Assembly: GCA_020634115.1 (NCBI GenBank)
Contig: JACKCH010000011.1
Location: forward strand, 806,001 to 870,000
Source: Anaerolineaceae bacterium
GTDB taxonomy: Bacteria; Chloroflexota; Anaerolineae; Aggregatilineales; Phototrophicaceae
DNA length: 64,000 bases
Direction of reading: 5' to 3'
Shown here piece after piece: positions 34,276 to 42,603 of the stretch (positions are counted from its first letter, which is position 1; each line of letters opens with the position of its first letter). A model generated the notes under the pieces. It was given only the letters and a program-made list of their open reading frames with translations. It was not told where the DNA came from and ran no database searches. The position numbers and the translations under genes are program-made.

Positions 34276-36834
34276 TCAGCGCACGTTGACACGACTGCCG
34301 GTAGGCGTCTTCTGGACGATGATGTGTACCGGGAACGAGTCGCGCAGTTCGTCAATGTGGGTTATGACCAGAATCAGGTCAAAATCATCCTGAATCGCGG
34401 TGATGGCGTCCACCAGTTTGTTCCGTCCGTCTTCGTCCTGTGTGCCGAACCCCTCGTCAATGAACAGCGTCCGCAGGTGCGCCCCGGCCCGCCGTGCCAG
34501 CAGTTGTGAGAGCGCTACCCGAATCGCAAAGTTGATGCGGAACGCCTCGCCCCCGCTGTACATCTCGTAGGTGCGCGTGCCGAGTTCATCGGCAATCTGG
34601 ATGTCCAGCGTTTCGATCACACCATCCCCGGCGGCCTTCTCGCGCTGCGTGGTGAAATTCAGGTTCATCCGCCCGTCGGTCATACGGGAAAGCAGCCGGT
34701 TCGCTGAAGCTTCCAGTTCCGGGATAGCCGCCTCAATAATCATCGCCGGGACGCCGTTCTTGCCGAAGGCCGCCCGCAGTTCCTTGTAGAGTGCCTCGTC
34801 ATGCCGTTTACGTTCGCGCCGGGCTTCCAGGTCGGCTTTGCGGGCGCGCTGTTTGTCCAGGGCGTCGAGTTCCTGGCGGGCATTCACGAGGCGCTGGTAC
34901 TGCTGGCGTTCGATGGTGCGCTGCCGGTTGACTTCCTGCTGGCGCACCTGCTGCTCTTTGACCAGCACATCCAGTTCAGCGATTTCGGTTTTCAGGCCTT
35001 CGATCACCTCCCGGTCTTCGGCCAGCGCCGTGATGATTCGTTCCCGGCGGGCGCGAGCGGCTTCCAACGCGGCCTCGACATCCGGGATGGCATTCACCGC
35101 CAGTTCGAGTTCCTTGTGACGGGCATCGTATTCCTGATAGGTGCTTAACTGTTCCCGCGCCGCGCTGTGCGAATCGGCATCATACCCAATCTCCGCTCGG
35201 CGCTGTTCCAACGCGGCCAACTGCTGGCGGATGTCCTGGGCATACCCTTCGTTCTCTAAAACGGTCTGCACGGCCTCCAACTGCGCGACAACCTCATTCC
35301 GGCGGGCAGCGGCCTCGTGCGCCCGGTCAAGCTGCGCCTGAAGGTGGCCGACCCGCTCCAACAGTGGGGGCAGCCGTTTGAGTTCAAGCTCCATCTCGGC
35401 TACGGCGGCCCGCTGTTCTTTGATCTGAGCGCCCAGTTCTTTCGAACGTTCCTGGTTGGCGGCGTAACCCTCGCGCCGTTCCTGAATCTCGGTGTCCAAC
35501 TGTTCGATCAACTGGTGGCGGTGTTCATCATCCAGCGGCTGACCACACAACGGGCAGGCAGCAGTATCATCGTTCACGGCTTGCAGGCGTTCCAGCCGGT
35601 CACGCATCCCCCGGCCTTCGACCTCTAGCGTCTTGCGTTCACCATCCAGCCCGGCTTTTTCCTCACTGGCATCCTGAATGGCGGCACTCAGATCATCCCG
35701 CTGCTTTTCGATGGCCTTCAAATCGTGGACTTCGGCCTGTACCGCGCTCAAGTCGTCGGGGTTGGCGTTCTGCTGGTCGCGTTCCAGTTCGGCAATCTGC
35801 GCCTGATAGCCGCTGACCTCGTTTTCGAGTTCGGCGCGGGCATCATGCAGCTGGGTTTCCAGCGCCCGCCGTTCGTCGTCAAAATCGCGCAGTTGCAGCA
35901 GCTTGTCGCCCAGGTCATGGTCTATGTCACGGGCGGATTGCAGAGCGGCATACCCGGCCTCAATGTCCTCCTGATGGGCGATGGTATCCGCAAACGCCGC
36001 CAAACGCCCTTCCTGCCGTTCGATGTCGGTTTCCACCGTCCCCAGGTCGCGCTCATGCTCGCGGACACGGCGCTCCATATCGGCCTGGCGTTCCTGCGCG
36101 GCTTTCATGGCAGCGGGGGCGTGGGCGACTTCCGCCAGCGCGGTTTCGGCGGCTTCCAGCGCGGTCTGGGCCTCGGCCTGGGCTTGCTCGGCTTCGGCTA
36201 AGGCAGCCTGTAAGTGTGGTTCACGGGCGAGTTCGGCGTCAATTTCGCTCACGCGCACCTCAATCACGCTCAATTCCGCCGTAATCTGCTTGAGGATGTC
36301 TTTGGCCGCGTCCTCGTAGACCGTCCATTGCTCTAGCCCCAGGATGTCGGAGAGAATCTGTTTGCGCTGGGCGGCGGCTTTGGTCGTGAAGGCGTCGGCC
36401 TTACCCTGTTGCAGGAAGGCCGAATGCACAAACGTTTCGTAGTCCAGCCGCAGCAGTTGGTTAATCTTGTTCTGCGTATCTCGGATAGCCGGTTCGCTCA
36501 GGGTGTTCAGTTCCCCATCGCCCAGAATCGAGAAGATTTCCAGCGCCCCCGCGCCACGCTGCCGCCGGGTACGCCGCCGCAGCACCCGATAGGTCATGCC
36601 TTCCTGCTCAAAGTCCAGTTGCACGTGCATGTCGCTCTGGCCGATATGCACCAGGTCATCGTCGCGCTTGCCCCGCGCCCGACCCCACAGCACCCAGGTG
36701 ATGGCGTCCAGCAGTGAGGATTTGCCCGCGCCGTTTGGCCCGGTCAGGCAGGCGAGGTGGACGCCGTCAAAGTGAATCGGGTCAGGCGAGCGGTAGGCGA
36801 GAAAGTTTTTGACTTCAAGACGAACAGGAATCAT
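34276..36834 (-). CDS. sbcC: SbcC/Rad50-type SMC-like ATPase with zinc hook
   Basis: The 852-residue protein has Walker A GPNGAGKSSLLDAITWVLWG (near residue 33), two long coiled-coil arms (about 170-420 and 450-700) separated by a zinc hook with CPLCGQPLDDEH (near 420), a signature region (MYSGGEAFRINFAIRVALSQ, near 770) and Walker B LFIDEGFG (near 800). SbcC partners the SbcD/Mre11 nuclease in processing hairpins and broken ends. No SbcD gene is adjacent: upstream lies the direct-repeat-flanked ATPase/TOPRIM cassette. The protein is somewhat shorter than E. coli SbcC, within the family range. It is convergent with the URO-D-like gene. Confidence 0.92.
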   Translation of the reverse strand: MIPVRLEVKNFLAYRSPDPIHFDGVHLACLTGPNGAGKSSLLDAITWVLWGRARGKRDDDLVHIGQSDMHVQLDFEQEGMTYRVLRRRTRRQRGAGALEIFSILGDGELNTLSEPAIRDTQNKINQLLRLDYETFVHSAFLQQGKADAFTTKAAAQRKQILSDILGLEQWTVYEDAAKDILKQITAELSVIEVRVSEIDAELAREPHLQAALAEAEQAQAEAQTALEAAETALAEVAHAPAAMKAAQERQADMERRVREHERDLGTVETDIERQEGRLAAFADTIAHQEDIEAGYAALQSARDIDHDLGDKLLQLRDFDDERRALETQLHDARAELENEVSGYQAQIAELERDQQNANPDDLSAVQAEVHDLKAIEKQRDDLSAAIQDASEEKAGLDGERKTLEVEGRGMRDRLERLQAVNDDTAACPLCGQPLDDEHRHQLIEQLDTEIQERREGYAANQERSKELGAQIKEQRAAVAEMELELKRLPPLLERVGHLQAQLDRAHEAAARRNEVVAQLEAVQTVLENEGYAQDIRQQLAALEQRRAEIGYDADSHSAAREQLSTYQEYDARHKELELAVNAIPDVEAALEAARARRERIITALAEDREVIEGLKTEIAELDVLVKEQQVRQQEVNRQRTIERQQYQRLVNARQELDALDKQRARKADLEARRERKRHDEALYKELRAAFGKNGVPAMIIEAAIPELEASANRLLSRMTDGRMNLNFTTQREKAAGDGVIETLDIQIADELGTRTYEMYSGGEAFRINFAIRVALSQLLARRAGAHLRTLFIDEGFGTQDEDGRNKLVDAITAIQDDFDLILVITHIDELRDSFPVHIIVQKTPTGSRVNVR

Positions 36835-36874
36835 GCGGCTTGTCTCTATGTGTAGATATGGACTAGAACATGTG

Positions 36875-36917
36875 TGAGTCTATCCGGTTGTGGGGTTTGT
36901 GTCCAGTCAAAGGGGGA
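36875..36917. repeat. Left copy of the direct repeat flanking the ATPase/TOPRIM cassette
   Basis: About 42 bases beginning TGAGTCTATCCGGTTGTGGG and ending CCAGTCAAAGGGGGA recur, in the same orientation, at 38665-38706 with one substitution (T/C) and a one-base length difference in the final G run. The copy abuts the TOPRIM gene stop (36919) and is 41 bases upstream of the sbcC start. On the minus strand it contains TTGACT, which could serve as a -35 element for sbcC. Confidence 0.85.
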
Positions 36918-36918
36918 C

Positions 36919-37479
36919 TCAGCGAGTACACGGGGCGTTATCGAGATGCTGCAAGGCTTTTTTCAATGAGGGACTTTTGTTGTTAGCAGTATCTTTTTTT
37001 AGTTCATCAAGAACACATTTCTTATAAGCGCCCTGGTATTTATGGCCGATTTTATCCTTCATAAGGCGATTTAAGTCGTCTTTGGGTTTCCGGCGGCTAT
37101 CCCAGTTTTCATGTTTGATACCCAACCACCGGCTCACCCCGGCGTCGGCCAGCAACCAGGATTCTAACTCATCATAAGCGACGATGTGTTTAACCTTACG
37201 TTTGGTACAAATTTTCTTGATAGCTTCGTATTTGCTACGCTCTGATTCCTTGTGAATATCTGCATCATGCAGTACGGCAATACAATCGTTTTTGCCTTTT
37301 TCGACTAATGCTGTTTGAATCAACCGATCTACTTGATCCACCAACCGGGAAATTCCGCCGCTGCCGCCTGTTAATCGTTTCCATTTGACTGTCACGCGGT
37401 ATCCGTAAGCCGCCAGGAGAGCCTGAACCACCTTAAAATCTGATTCATCCTCGGTAATTAGCCAAATTATGCCACTCAT
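36919..37479 (-). CDS. TOPRIM-fold (DUF4276/RloB-like) protein, nuclease candidate
   Basis: The 186-residue protein begins WLITEDESDF with acidic residues Glu10/Glu12 after a hydrophobic strand, then has HDADI (Asp72, Asp74) after a second hydrophobic strand, the E...DxD pattern of TOPRIM metal sites. A third conserved-looking block, YDELESWLLAD (about 102-112), resembles the EIEAWLLAD motif of DUF4276 proteins. The C-terminus is Lys-rich, apt for nucleic acid. Its start at 37479 overlaps the ATPase stop by four bases. Such ATPase plus TOPRIM pairs occur as OLD-like, AbiL-like or PARIS-like antiphage systems. The gene is AT-richer than flanking housekeeping genes. Nuclease activity is inferred. 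Confidence 0.75.
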   Translation of the reverse strand: MSGIIWLITEDESDFKVVQALLAAYGYRVTVKWKRLTGGSGGISRLVDQVDRLIQTALVEKGKNDCIAVLHDADIHKESERSKYEAIKKICTKRKVKHIVAYDELESWLLADAGVSRWLGIKHENWDSRRKPKDDLNRLMKDKIGHKYQGAYKKCVLDELKKDTANNKSPSLKKALQHLDNAPCTR

Positions 37480-38633
37480 TCCGGTACACCACCTAATGAG
37501 CGTGTCAACCATACGTCACCCAGGCCATATTCATCCAACCAGATGTCCAGAATATGGTCAGGGATATTTCTTACGGTGGTAAAGCCGTTTTCATCGCGCT
37601 CAACAACCCGGACTTCTTCCGGCTTGAAGTAGTTTAAGAACAGCGGGTTGTGCGTGGTCATAATCACCTGCCGGGGATGGTCGCCCTCGACATAGTTCCG
37701 AATTTGCTCAACCAGCCGTTTAAGCAGCAGCGGATTTAAGGCCGCATCCGGTTCTTCAATGACCACTAAACCCGGCATATCCGGTGTTGAAATGTCATTC
37801 AGCCGCATGTCTGACTTGGATTGCGGCATTTCCAAAGCGTAAAAGGCTGTCAGCATCGCTAACAGGCGGCTTGTCCCCATCGAGATAGTGGGAGCGGTGC
37901 GGGTTTTCTCGCGCACCAGCAGACGTGTTTCCTCATCTTGTTGCCAGACATCCACCGACTCAATGAAATCCAGAATCCAGTTCAAATCCGTTTGTAATGC
38001 CTTATAAAGATCAGGGTAAAACTGCCGCATAAATTCCAGAATGCGCAGCATATTGCGGGCATCCGGTTCCAGGACAAAGACGCTGCCGCCTTCCCGATCC
38101 GACAGGCGCAGCGGCGGCGCGAAGTTATCCCCTAAAATCTGCCAACGTTTTAGAATCAGGGGGTAGATATGCTCTAAAAGCGCTCTACTACTATGAAGTG
38201 CTGTTTGTTCGTCACCCGTAAACCAGCGTACTGGGCCAACCACATCGCGGATAGGCAATTCTTCGGATTCATCCCGTAAGCATTTTTCCCCTTCATACAA
38301 CCGATTACGCACCTGAAAAGGTGTATCGCGTTTATCAAATGACAAAGTCAAGATTTCACGTATCGGTTTAGGGCTGATACCAACGCGGTAAGTGTACTCC
38401 AATTCGACAGGTTCATTGTTTTTCAATGCGTCGGTTTGGATACGCCAATAACCCCACTCTTTTACTACCGAAACCAGCCCGCGTTGCAACAGCGAATCAC
38501 GGCGGAAACGGATCGCATCAAGGATGTTGGTTTTGCCGGAGGCATTCGCGCCGATGAATACCGTTATCGGTGTAAAATCAATCGTTGCCGATTGCACACT
38601 GCGCCAGTTGGTGAGTTTCAGCCGGGTTAGCAT
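37476..38633 (-). CDS. AAA ATPase of the OLD/RecF-like (AAA_15/AAA_21) type
   Basis: The 385-residue protein starts MLTRLKLTNWRSVQSATIDFTPITVFIGANASGKTNILDAI, an ABC-type head with Walker A GANASGKT (near residue 29). The C-terminal half holds a signature-like GTSRLLAMLTAFYAL, Walker B LVVIEEPDAALNP and the H-loop MTTHNPLFLNYF. No TOPRIM domain is fused, unlike OLD nucleases; the separate downstream gene supplies one. In PARIS- and AbiL-type systems the ATPase senses a phage product and releases or activates the effector, and that logic may apply here. The gene begins 32 bases from the right direct repeat and is the first gene of a two-gene cassette. Confidence 0.85.
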   Translation of the reverse strand: MLTRLKLTNWRSVQSATIDFTPITVFIGANASGKTNILDAIRFRRDSLLQRGLVSVVKEWGYWRIQTDALKNNEPVELEYTYRVGISPKPIREILTLSFDKRDTPFQVRNRLYEGEKCLRDESEELPIRDVVGPVRWFTGDEQTALHSSRALLEHIYPLILKRWQILGDNFAPPLRLSDREGGSVFVLEPDARNMLRILEFMRQFYPDLYKALQTDLNWILDFIESVDVWQQDEETRLLVREKTRTAPTISMGTSRLLAMLTAFYALEMPQSKSDMRLNDISTPDMPGLVVIEEPDAALNPLLLKRLVEQIRNYVEGDHPRQVIMTTHNPLFLNYFKPEEVRVVERDENGFTTVRNIPDHILDIWLDEYGLGDVWLTRSLGGVPE

Positions 38634-38664
38634 CAGGGATAATCCCTCAACTCGATCATTACAA

Positions 38665-38706
38665 TGAGTCTATCCGGTTGTGGGGCTTGTGTCCAGTCAA
38701 AGGGGA
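38665..38706. repeat. Right copy of the direct repeat flanking the ATPase/TOPRIM cassette
   Basis: It starts TGAGTCTATCCGGTTGTGGG like the left copy, and lies between the kinase terminator (38714) and the ATPase start (38633). The minus strand of this copy contains TTGACT upstream of the ATPase, so the repeat may provide promoter sequence to each gene that follows it. The repeat was not found elsewhere in the window by eye. Confidence 0.85.
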
Positions 38707-38713
38707 AGCGCAA

Positions 38714-38745
38714 CAAAAAAACGGCACGCCTTGTCCTGCGTGCCG
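38714..38745 (-). terminator. Rho-independent terminator of the large hybrid kinase gene
   Basis: On the minus strand CGGCACGC and GCGTGCCG (8-bp perfect stem, 8-base loop; plus-strand arms 38722-38729 and 38738-38745) are followed by an A/T run at 38714-38721 giving seven U. It is 30 bases past the kinase stop. It marks the left boundary of the ancestral kinase locus, just outside the direct repeat. Confidence 0.85.
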
Positions 38746-38774
38746 CTGTGATAATTGGTGCTGTGCGACCAGCC

Positions 38775-41700
38775 TTACCCGCCGTTGACCGCCCGCTCAT
38801 ACTTGGGCAGCGTGAAGGAGAATGTCGCGCCTTCGTTCAGCGCACTGTCTATCGTGATGCGCCCGCCGTGACCATCCACAATGGCCTTCACCCGCGCCAG
38901 CCCCAGGCCAGTGCCGCCGAAGCGCCGCGTAGACGCGCCATCCACCTGGTAGAAACGCCGGAACACCTTCTGATGCTCCGAAGAGTCGATGCCGACGCCA
39001 TAATCCCGGATATTGACCTGCACCATCGGGCCATCTACATCCTGCAGGCTGACTTCGACCTTTTTGCCATCCACCCCAAACTTGAAGGCATTATCCAGCA
39101 GCTTATCGAACACCTCAATCACCGTTTCCCGGTTCGCCAACACGGGGGGCAGGGTTTCCGGCAGATTAGCGATGAGTTCCAACCCGGCATTCGCGGCAGC
39201 TGGGTGTTGGCTTTCGATCACTTCCCGCGTGAGTGCCAGCAGATCAATTTCCTCGCGTTGCAGGTCGGCCATATCCAGCGATTGCAGGGAGACAATATCC
39301 TGCACGATGTTGGTGAGTTTCTGCGCTTTCGCCACAATTTCATTCACCGCGTCGCGCATCTCGTCATTCAGTTCGCCAAAGGCGTTATCGGCCATCAGCC
39401 CGGAATAGCCCAACACGGAAATCAGCGGCGTGCGGAGTTCATGTGACACATTCTGAATAAACTGATCTTTAGCGCGGTCGGCCTCCTGCAAATCCTGGTA
39501 AGCACTTTCCAGTGCTTTCGCACGGCTTTGCACAGACTGGAACAACCGGGCGTTTTCCATCGCGTTGCTCACCACACTGGCGATGCCTTGCGCCAACCGG
39601 ACTTCATCCTCATCGAAAACGCGGTGATGATAGGCGATCAGTTTCACCAAACCAATCGTGACGCCATGCTGGATCAGTGGCAGAAACAGGAACGAATGCC
39701 CGCCCCGGCTGACAATCCAGTCTTTTTCCGCGCCGTCCTTATCCAGGTCATCCACCGTCCCCATGCACAGCGTCTGGCCTTCAATAACCTCACCCATCGT
39801 GCGGTAAATTTCAGTTGGATAGATCGTGCCGCTGCGCCGTGTCCACTCCGAGAAACCGAGTTCTCTCACCACCTTCGCTGTATCGCTATCAGGTTCCCAG
39901 CTCCACAGCACAACCACATCGGTAGACCCGACCTGCTTGAGCTGGAACGCCAGCATCTTTAACGCTTCCTGGTCGAGCTGTGTCAGCTTCATCCCCTGTT
40001 CCAGCCCGCCTAGCTTTAGTTCCAGCAGGGCGTCAATGGCTTTCAGTTCAATCTCTGAGTACATGAACTGTGGATTATTGCTGAAGAGTTCCACCGCACC
40101 GATGACCTGTTCCCCACTGCGGATTGGGATCAAAACACGGCTGACCATGCCCTGCGCTTCCAGAGTTGCACGGGCAACGCGATCCAGGTCAGTATCTGCC
40201 AGCGAAATCAGCATCCGTTCACCGCGATTTAAGACGCGGCTAATGAGCATGTGATCTTTGAGCTGCATACTGGGCGCGTTTTCCGGCGCCCAATGACTGT
40301 CAGTCAGTTGGGCCAGCGATTCCAGGCGGTTCTTGTCTGGATTCCAGGCCAGAATGCTGCACCGGTCTACCTCTAACCCGGCTGAAAGGTTGCGAACGAT
40401 GTTTTCCAGCACCTGTGAGAATTGCAGCGTGGAGGATGCGGCCTCGCTGGCATTGAGCAGTGTGCCGAGTTCTTTCACACGCCGCTGCGACTGGTCGAAC
40501 AAGCGCGCATTCATGACCGAGACGGCGGCGGAACCGGCCATGCTTTCCAGCAGGTTGACATCCCCGTCATCAAACAGACCATCGTTCAGCTTGTTGACCA
40601 CTTCCAGCACACCGATCACCTGTTCCCCCAGCAGCAGCGGAACCGCGACCAGGGAACGGGTTTGCAGGCCGGTCTTTTCATCCACGCCCATATAGAAGCG
40701 CGTGTCTTTGGCCGTATCCCGCACCAACTGGGACTCAGCATGACGCGCTACCCAACCGACCACCCCCTGACCAACCGGCACGCGCAGGCCTTCCATGATT
40801 TTTGCGCTCAACCCCACCGCCGCGACAGCGATCAGTTCTTCCGAGTTATCCTTGTTGACCAGGAAAAGGGACGCGCCCTGGGCCTCCACCACATCCACCG
40901 CAGAGTCGAGGATGTTCTGGAGGGTATCATGGAGCGACAGGTCAGAAGCAATTACATGCGCCGCACGGTTGAGCGCCTCCAGCCGCCCAGTCTGGCGTTC
41001 GAGTTCAGTCTCGCGCTCTTTCTGGTCGGTCATATCACTCAGGACAATCACCTGATTGTTGCGGTCATCCGCCTGTGCCCGTGACCGTGAGAGTCGTACC
41101 GGAATAATCTCCTGATTTTTTGTCACCAGTCGTTGGTCGAATTTCATGGTGGCCGCGCCTTCACGCAGCAACCCGTTCAGGACTTCCAGACGGTCATCCG
41201 GGTGAAACAGTTCGCCCACCGAGCGGTTTTCCAGGTAGTCTGACGTATACTGCGTCATACGCAGCAGGCGGCGGTTCATATACTTCATCCCGCCGGACGA
41301 ATCGATCACCACCAGACCATCGCTCATTGTGTCCAGGATCATCTGGCGGAAGGCTTCCTGCCGCTTCATTTCCTGCTCGCGTTCGGTCAGGTCGGTCATC
41401 ACCCGTGAATAATCGACGGCGATGGCGGCCTGACTGCCCAGTGACGAGACGATCTGCCGGGCGCGGTAGCTTTCCATATTGTGGGGCTGGTAGCCCCCTA
41501 GCACCATCAGCCCGGAGGTTTTCCCGGCGGCGATGAGCGGCACGGCGGTCAGGTAGCTCAGGCGCAGCTTCTCAGCGGCCTTATGCAGCGGCGCGGTGGA
41601 TGGTGACTCGCTGAGTTTATCCACTTCAATATTCGGAACCATAGTACGGTTCAGCAACGCCTTGACGAAGGGGTTTTCCGCATCCTTAAGCGCGTAACGC

Positions 41701-42287
41701 GGCGTCGTGCCGCCCCCGGCAGCCGTGACCAGGAAATCCGTCTCGGCACGTGACCCACTGCTGGTAGCGATAATCCGGCTGACCAGGTAGTCCTCACCCG
41801 GTTCAAGCGCCAGCAGCCACACCATTTCGCTGGCGAGGATGGTGAGCGCGGAATGCACGACCTCCTCTAACAGGCGCTGGACATCTACCGGGGAATTTGG
41901 ACTAGCGGCCAGTGCGGACTCGATGCGACCCACCAGGTCCTGCAGGTTGATTGGCTTGGTGATGTAATCTATCGCCCCAGCCAGCATACCCTCGGAACGA
42001 GCATCGCTGGGGTTCTTGGCGGTAACGAGAATCACCGGGATGTGCGCCGTTTTGGGATTGGCTTTCAGACGGCGGCAGGTTTCCATACCATCCATCTTGG
42101 GCATCATCACATCCAACAGAATCAAATCCGGCTGTTCATCCTCAGCGAGTTGGAGGGCCTTAGTGCTGCTGGTGACACCTAAGGTGTTGAATTCGTGCGC
42201 CTCCAACCAGTCCCTGAGGAGTTGAACAGTATCCGGGATGTCATCTACAATCAGTACGCGGGGACTTGAATTTTCCATTGTGACCAT
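38775..42287 (-). CDS. Large hybrid sensor kinase (REC-GAF-PAS-GAFx3-HisKA-HATPase)
   Basis: The 1170-residue soluble protein starts with a receiver domain (residues 10-125; LILLDVMMPKMDG, YITKPI), then a GAF-like domain (about 140-300), a PAS unit (about 315-430, FRQMILDTMSDGLVVIDSSGGM), three GAF domains (about 440-600, 610-760 and 770-905), a coiled linker, HisKA (FIQNVSHELRTPLISVLGYSGLM near 930) and HATPase (N-box KLLDNAFKFGV, G1 DYGVGI, G2 GTGLGLARV). It has no membrane span, so it reads cytoplasmic signals. Two in-frame ATGs exist (42287 and 42278) without a strong ribosome site. It is a single-gene unit ended by a good terminator. Confidence 0.92.
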   Translation of the reverse strand: MVTMENSSPRVLIVDDIPDTVQLLRDWLEAHEFNTLGVTSSTKALQLAEDEQPDLILLDVMMPKMDGMETCRRLKANPKTAHIPVILVTAKNPSDARSEGMLAGAIDYITKPINLQDLVGRIESALAASPNSPVDVQRLLEEVVHSALTILASEMVWLLALEPGEDYLVSRIIATSSGSRAETDFLVTAAGGGTTPRYALKDAENPFVKALLNRTMVPNIEVDKLSESPSTAPLHKAAEKLRLSYLTAVPLIAAGKTSGLMVLGGYQPHNMESYRARQIVSSLGSQAAIAVDYSRVMTDLTEREQEMKRQEAFRQMILDTMSDGLVVIDSSGGMKYMNRRLLRMTQYTSDYLENRSVGELFHPDDRLEVLNGLLREGAATMKFDQRLVTKNQEIIPVRLSRSRAQADDRNNQVIVLSDMTDQKERETELERQTGRLEALNRAAHVIASDLSLHDTLQNILDSAVDVVEAQGASLFLVNKDNSEELIAVAAVGLSAKIMEGLRVPVGQGVVGWVARHAESQLVRDTAKDTRFYMGVDEKTGLQTRSLVAVPLLLGEQVIGVLEVVNKLNDGLFDDGDVNLLESMAGSAAVSVMNARLFDQSQRRVKELGTLLNASEAASSTLQFSQVLENIVRNLSAGLEVDRCSILAWNPDKNRLESLAQLTDSHWAPENAPSMQLKDHMLISRVLNRGERMLISLADTDLDRVARATLEAQGMVSRVLIPIRSGEQVIGAVELFSNNPQFMYSEIELKAIDALLELKLGGLEQGMKLTQLDQEALKMLAFQLKQVGSTDVVVLWSWEPDSDTAKVVRELGFSEWTRRSGTIYPTEIYRTMGEVIEGQTLCMGTVDDLDKDGAEKDWIVSRGGHSFLFLPLIQHGVTIGLVKLIAYHHRVFDEDEVRLAQGIASVVSNAMENARLFQSVQSRAKALESAYQDLQEADRAKDQFIQNVSHELRTPLISVLGYSGLMADNAFGELNDEMRDAVNEIVAKAQKLTNIVQDIVSLQSLDMADLQREEIDLLALTREVIESQHPAAANAGLELIANLPETLPPVLANRETVIEVFDKLLDNAFKFGVDGKKVEVSLQDVDGPMVQVNIRDYGVGIDSSEHQKVFRRFYQVDGASTRRFGGTGLGLARVKAIVDGHGGRITIDSALNEGATFSFTLPKYERAVNGG

Positions 42288-42539
42288 CAGGTTAAACTAC
42301 AGTTCATTGACTTTGGGACTAGAAAAACGATTAGCTTTACTCAGGACAAGGGGAAATCTCGGTTACGATTGTCCTGTTCGCGTTCAAAAACCCTTCAGAA
42401 TAATACACCACTCACCTTACTCGTTGCTTACAGCATTCAGGGGTGCGATGCAGGCAAATAATTGAATAGACACGTTTCCCATTGTAATGTTAAGTGGAGG
42501 ATCGCGCCAACGGCATAGTGGCGCTTCCATAAAGGCATT

Positions 42540-42568
42540 TTGCGTGTTTGCATATTGGCTGGTAATGT
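42540..42568 (+). promoter_or_regulatory. Candidate sigma-70-type promoter for the AI-2E transporter gene
   Basis: TTGCGT (42540-42545) and TAATGT (42563-42568) are separated by 17 bases and lie 35 bases upstream of the transporter start. Each box differs from consensus at two positions, so support is modest. The rest of the 42288-42603 gap has no gene. Confidence 0.35.
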
Positions 42569-42603
42569 TATAGGCGTATGATTTTAATAAGAGAGTGATG
42601 CCC

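Noticed and set aside
38664..39446. 260-codon plus-strand frame antisense to the large hybrid kinase C-terminus
   Set aside because: It opens within the flanking repeat and runs across the kinase HATPase coding sequence. No motif is seen.
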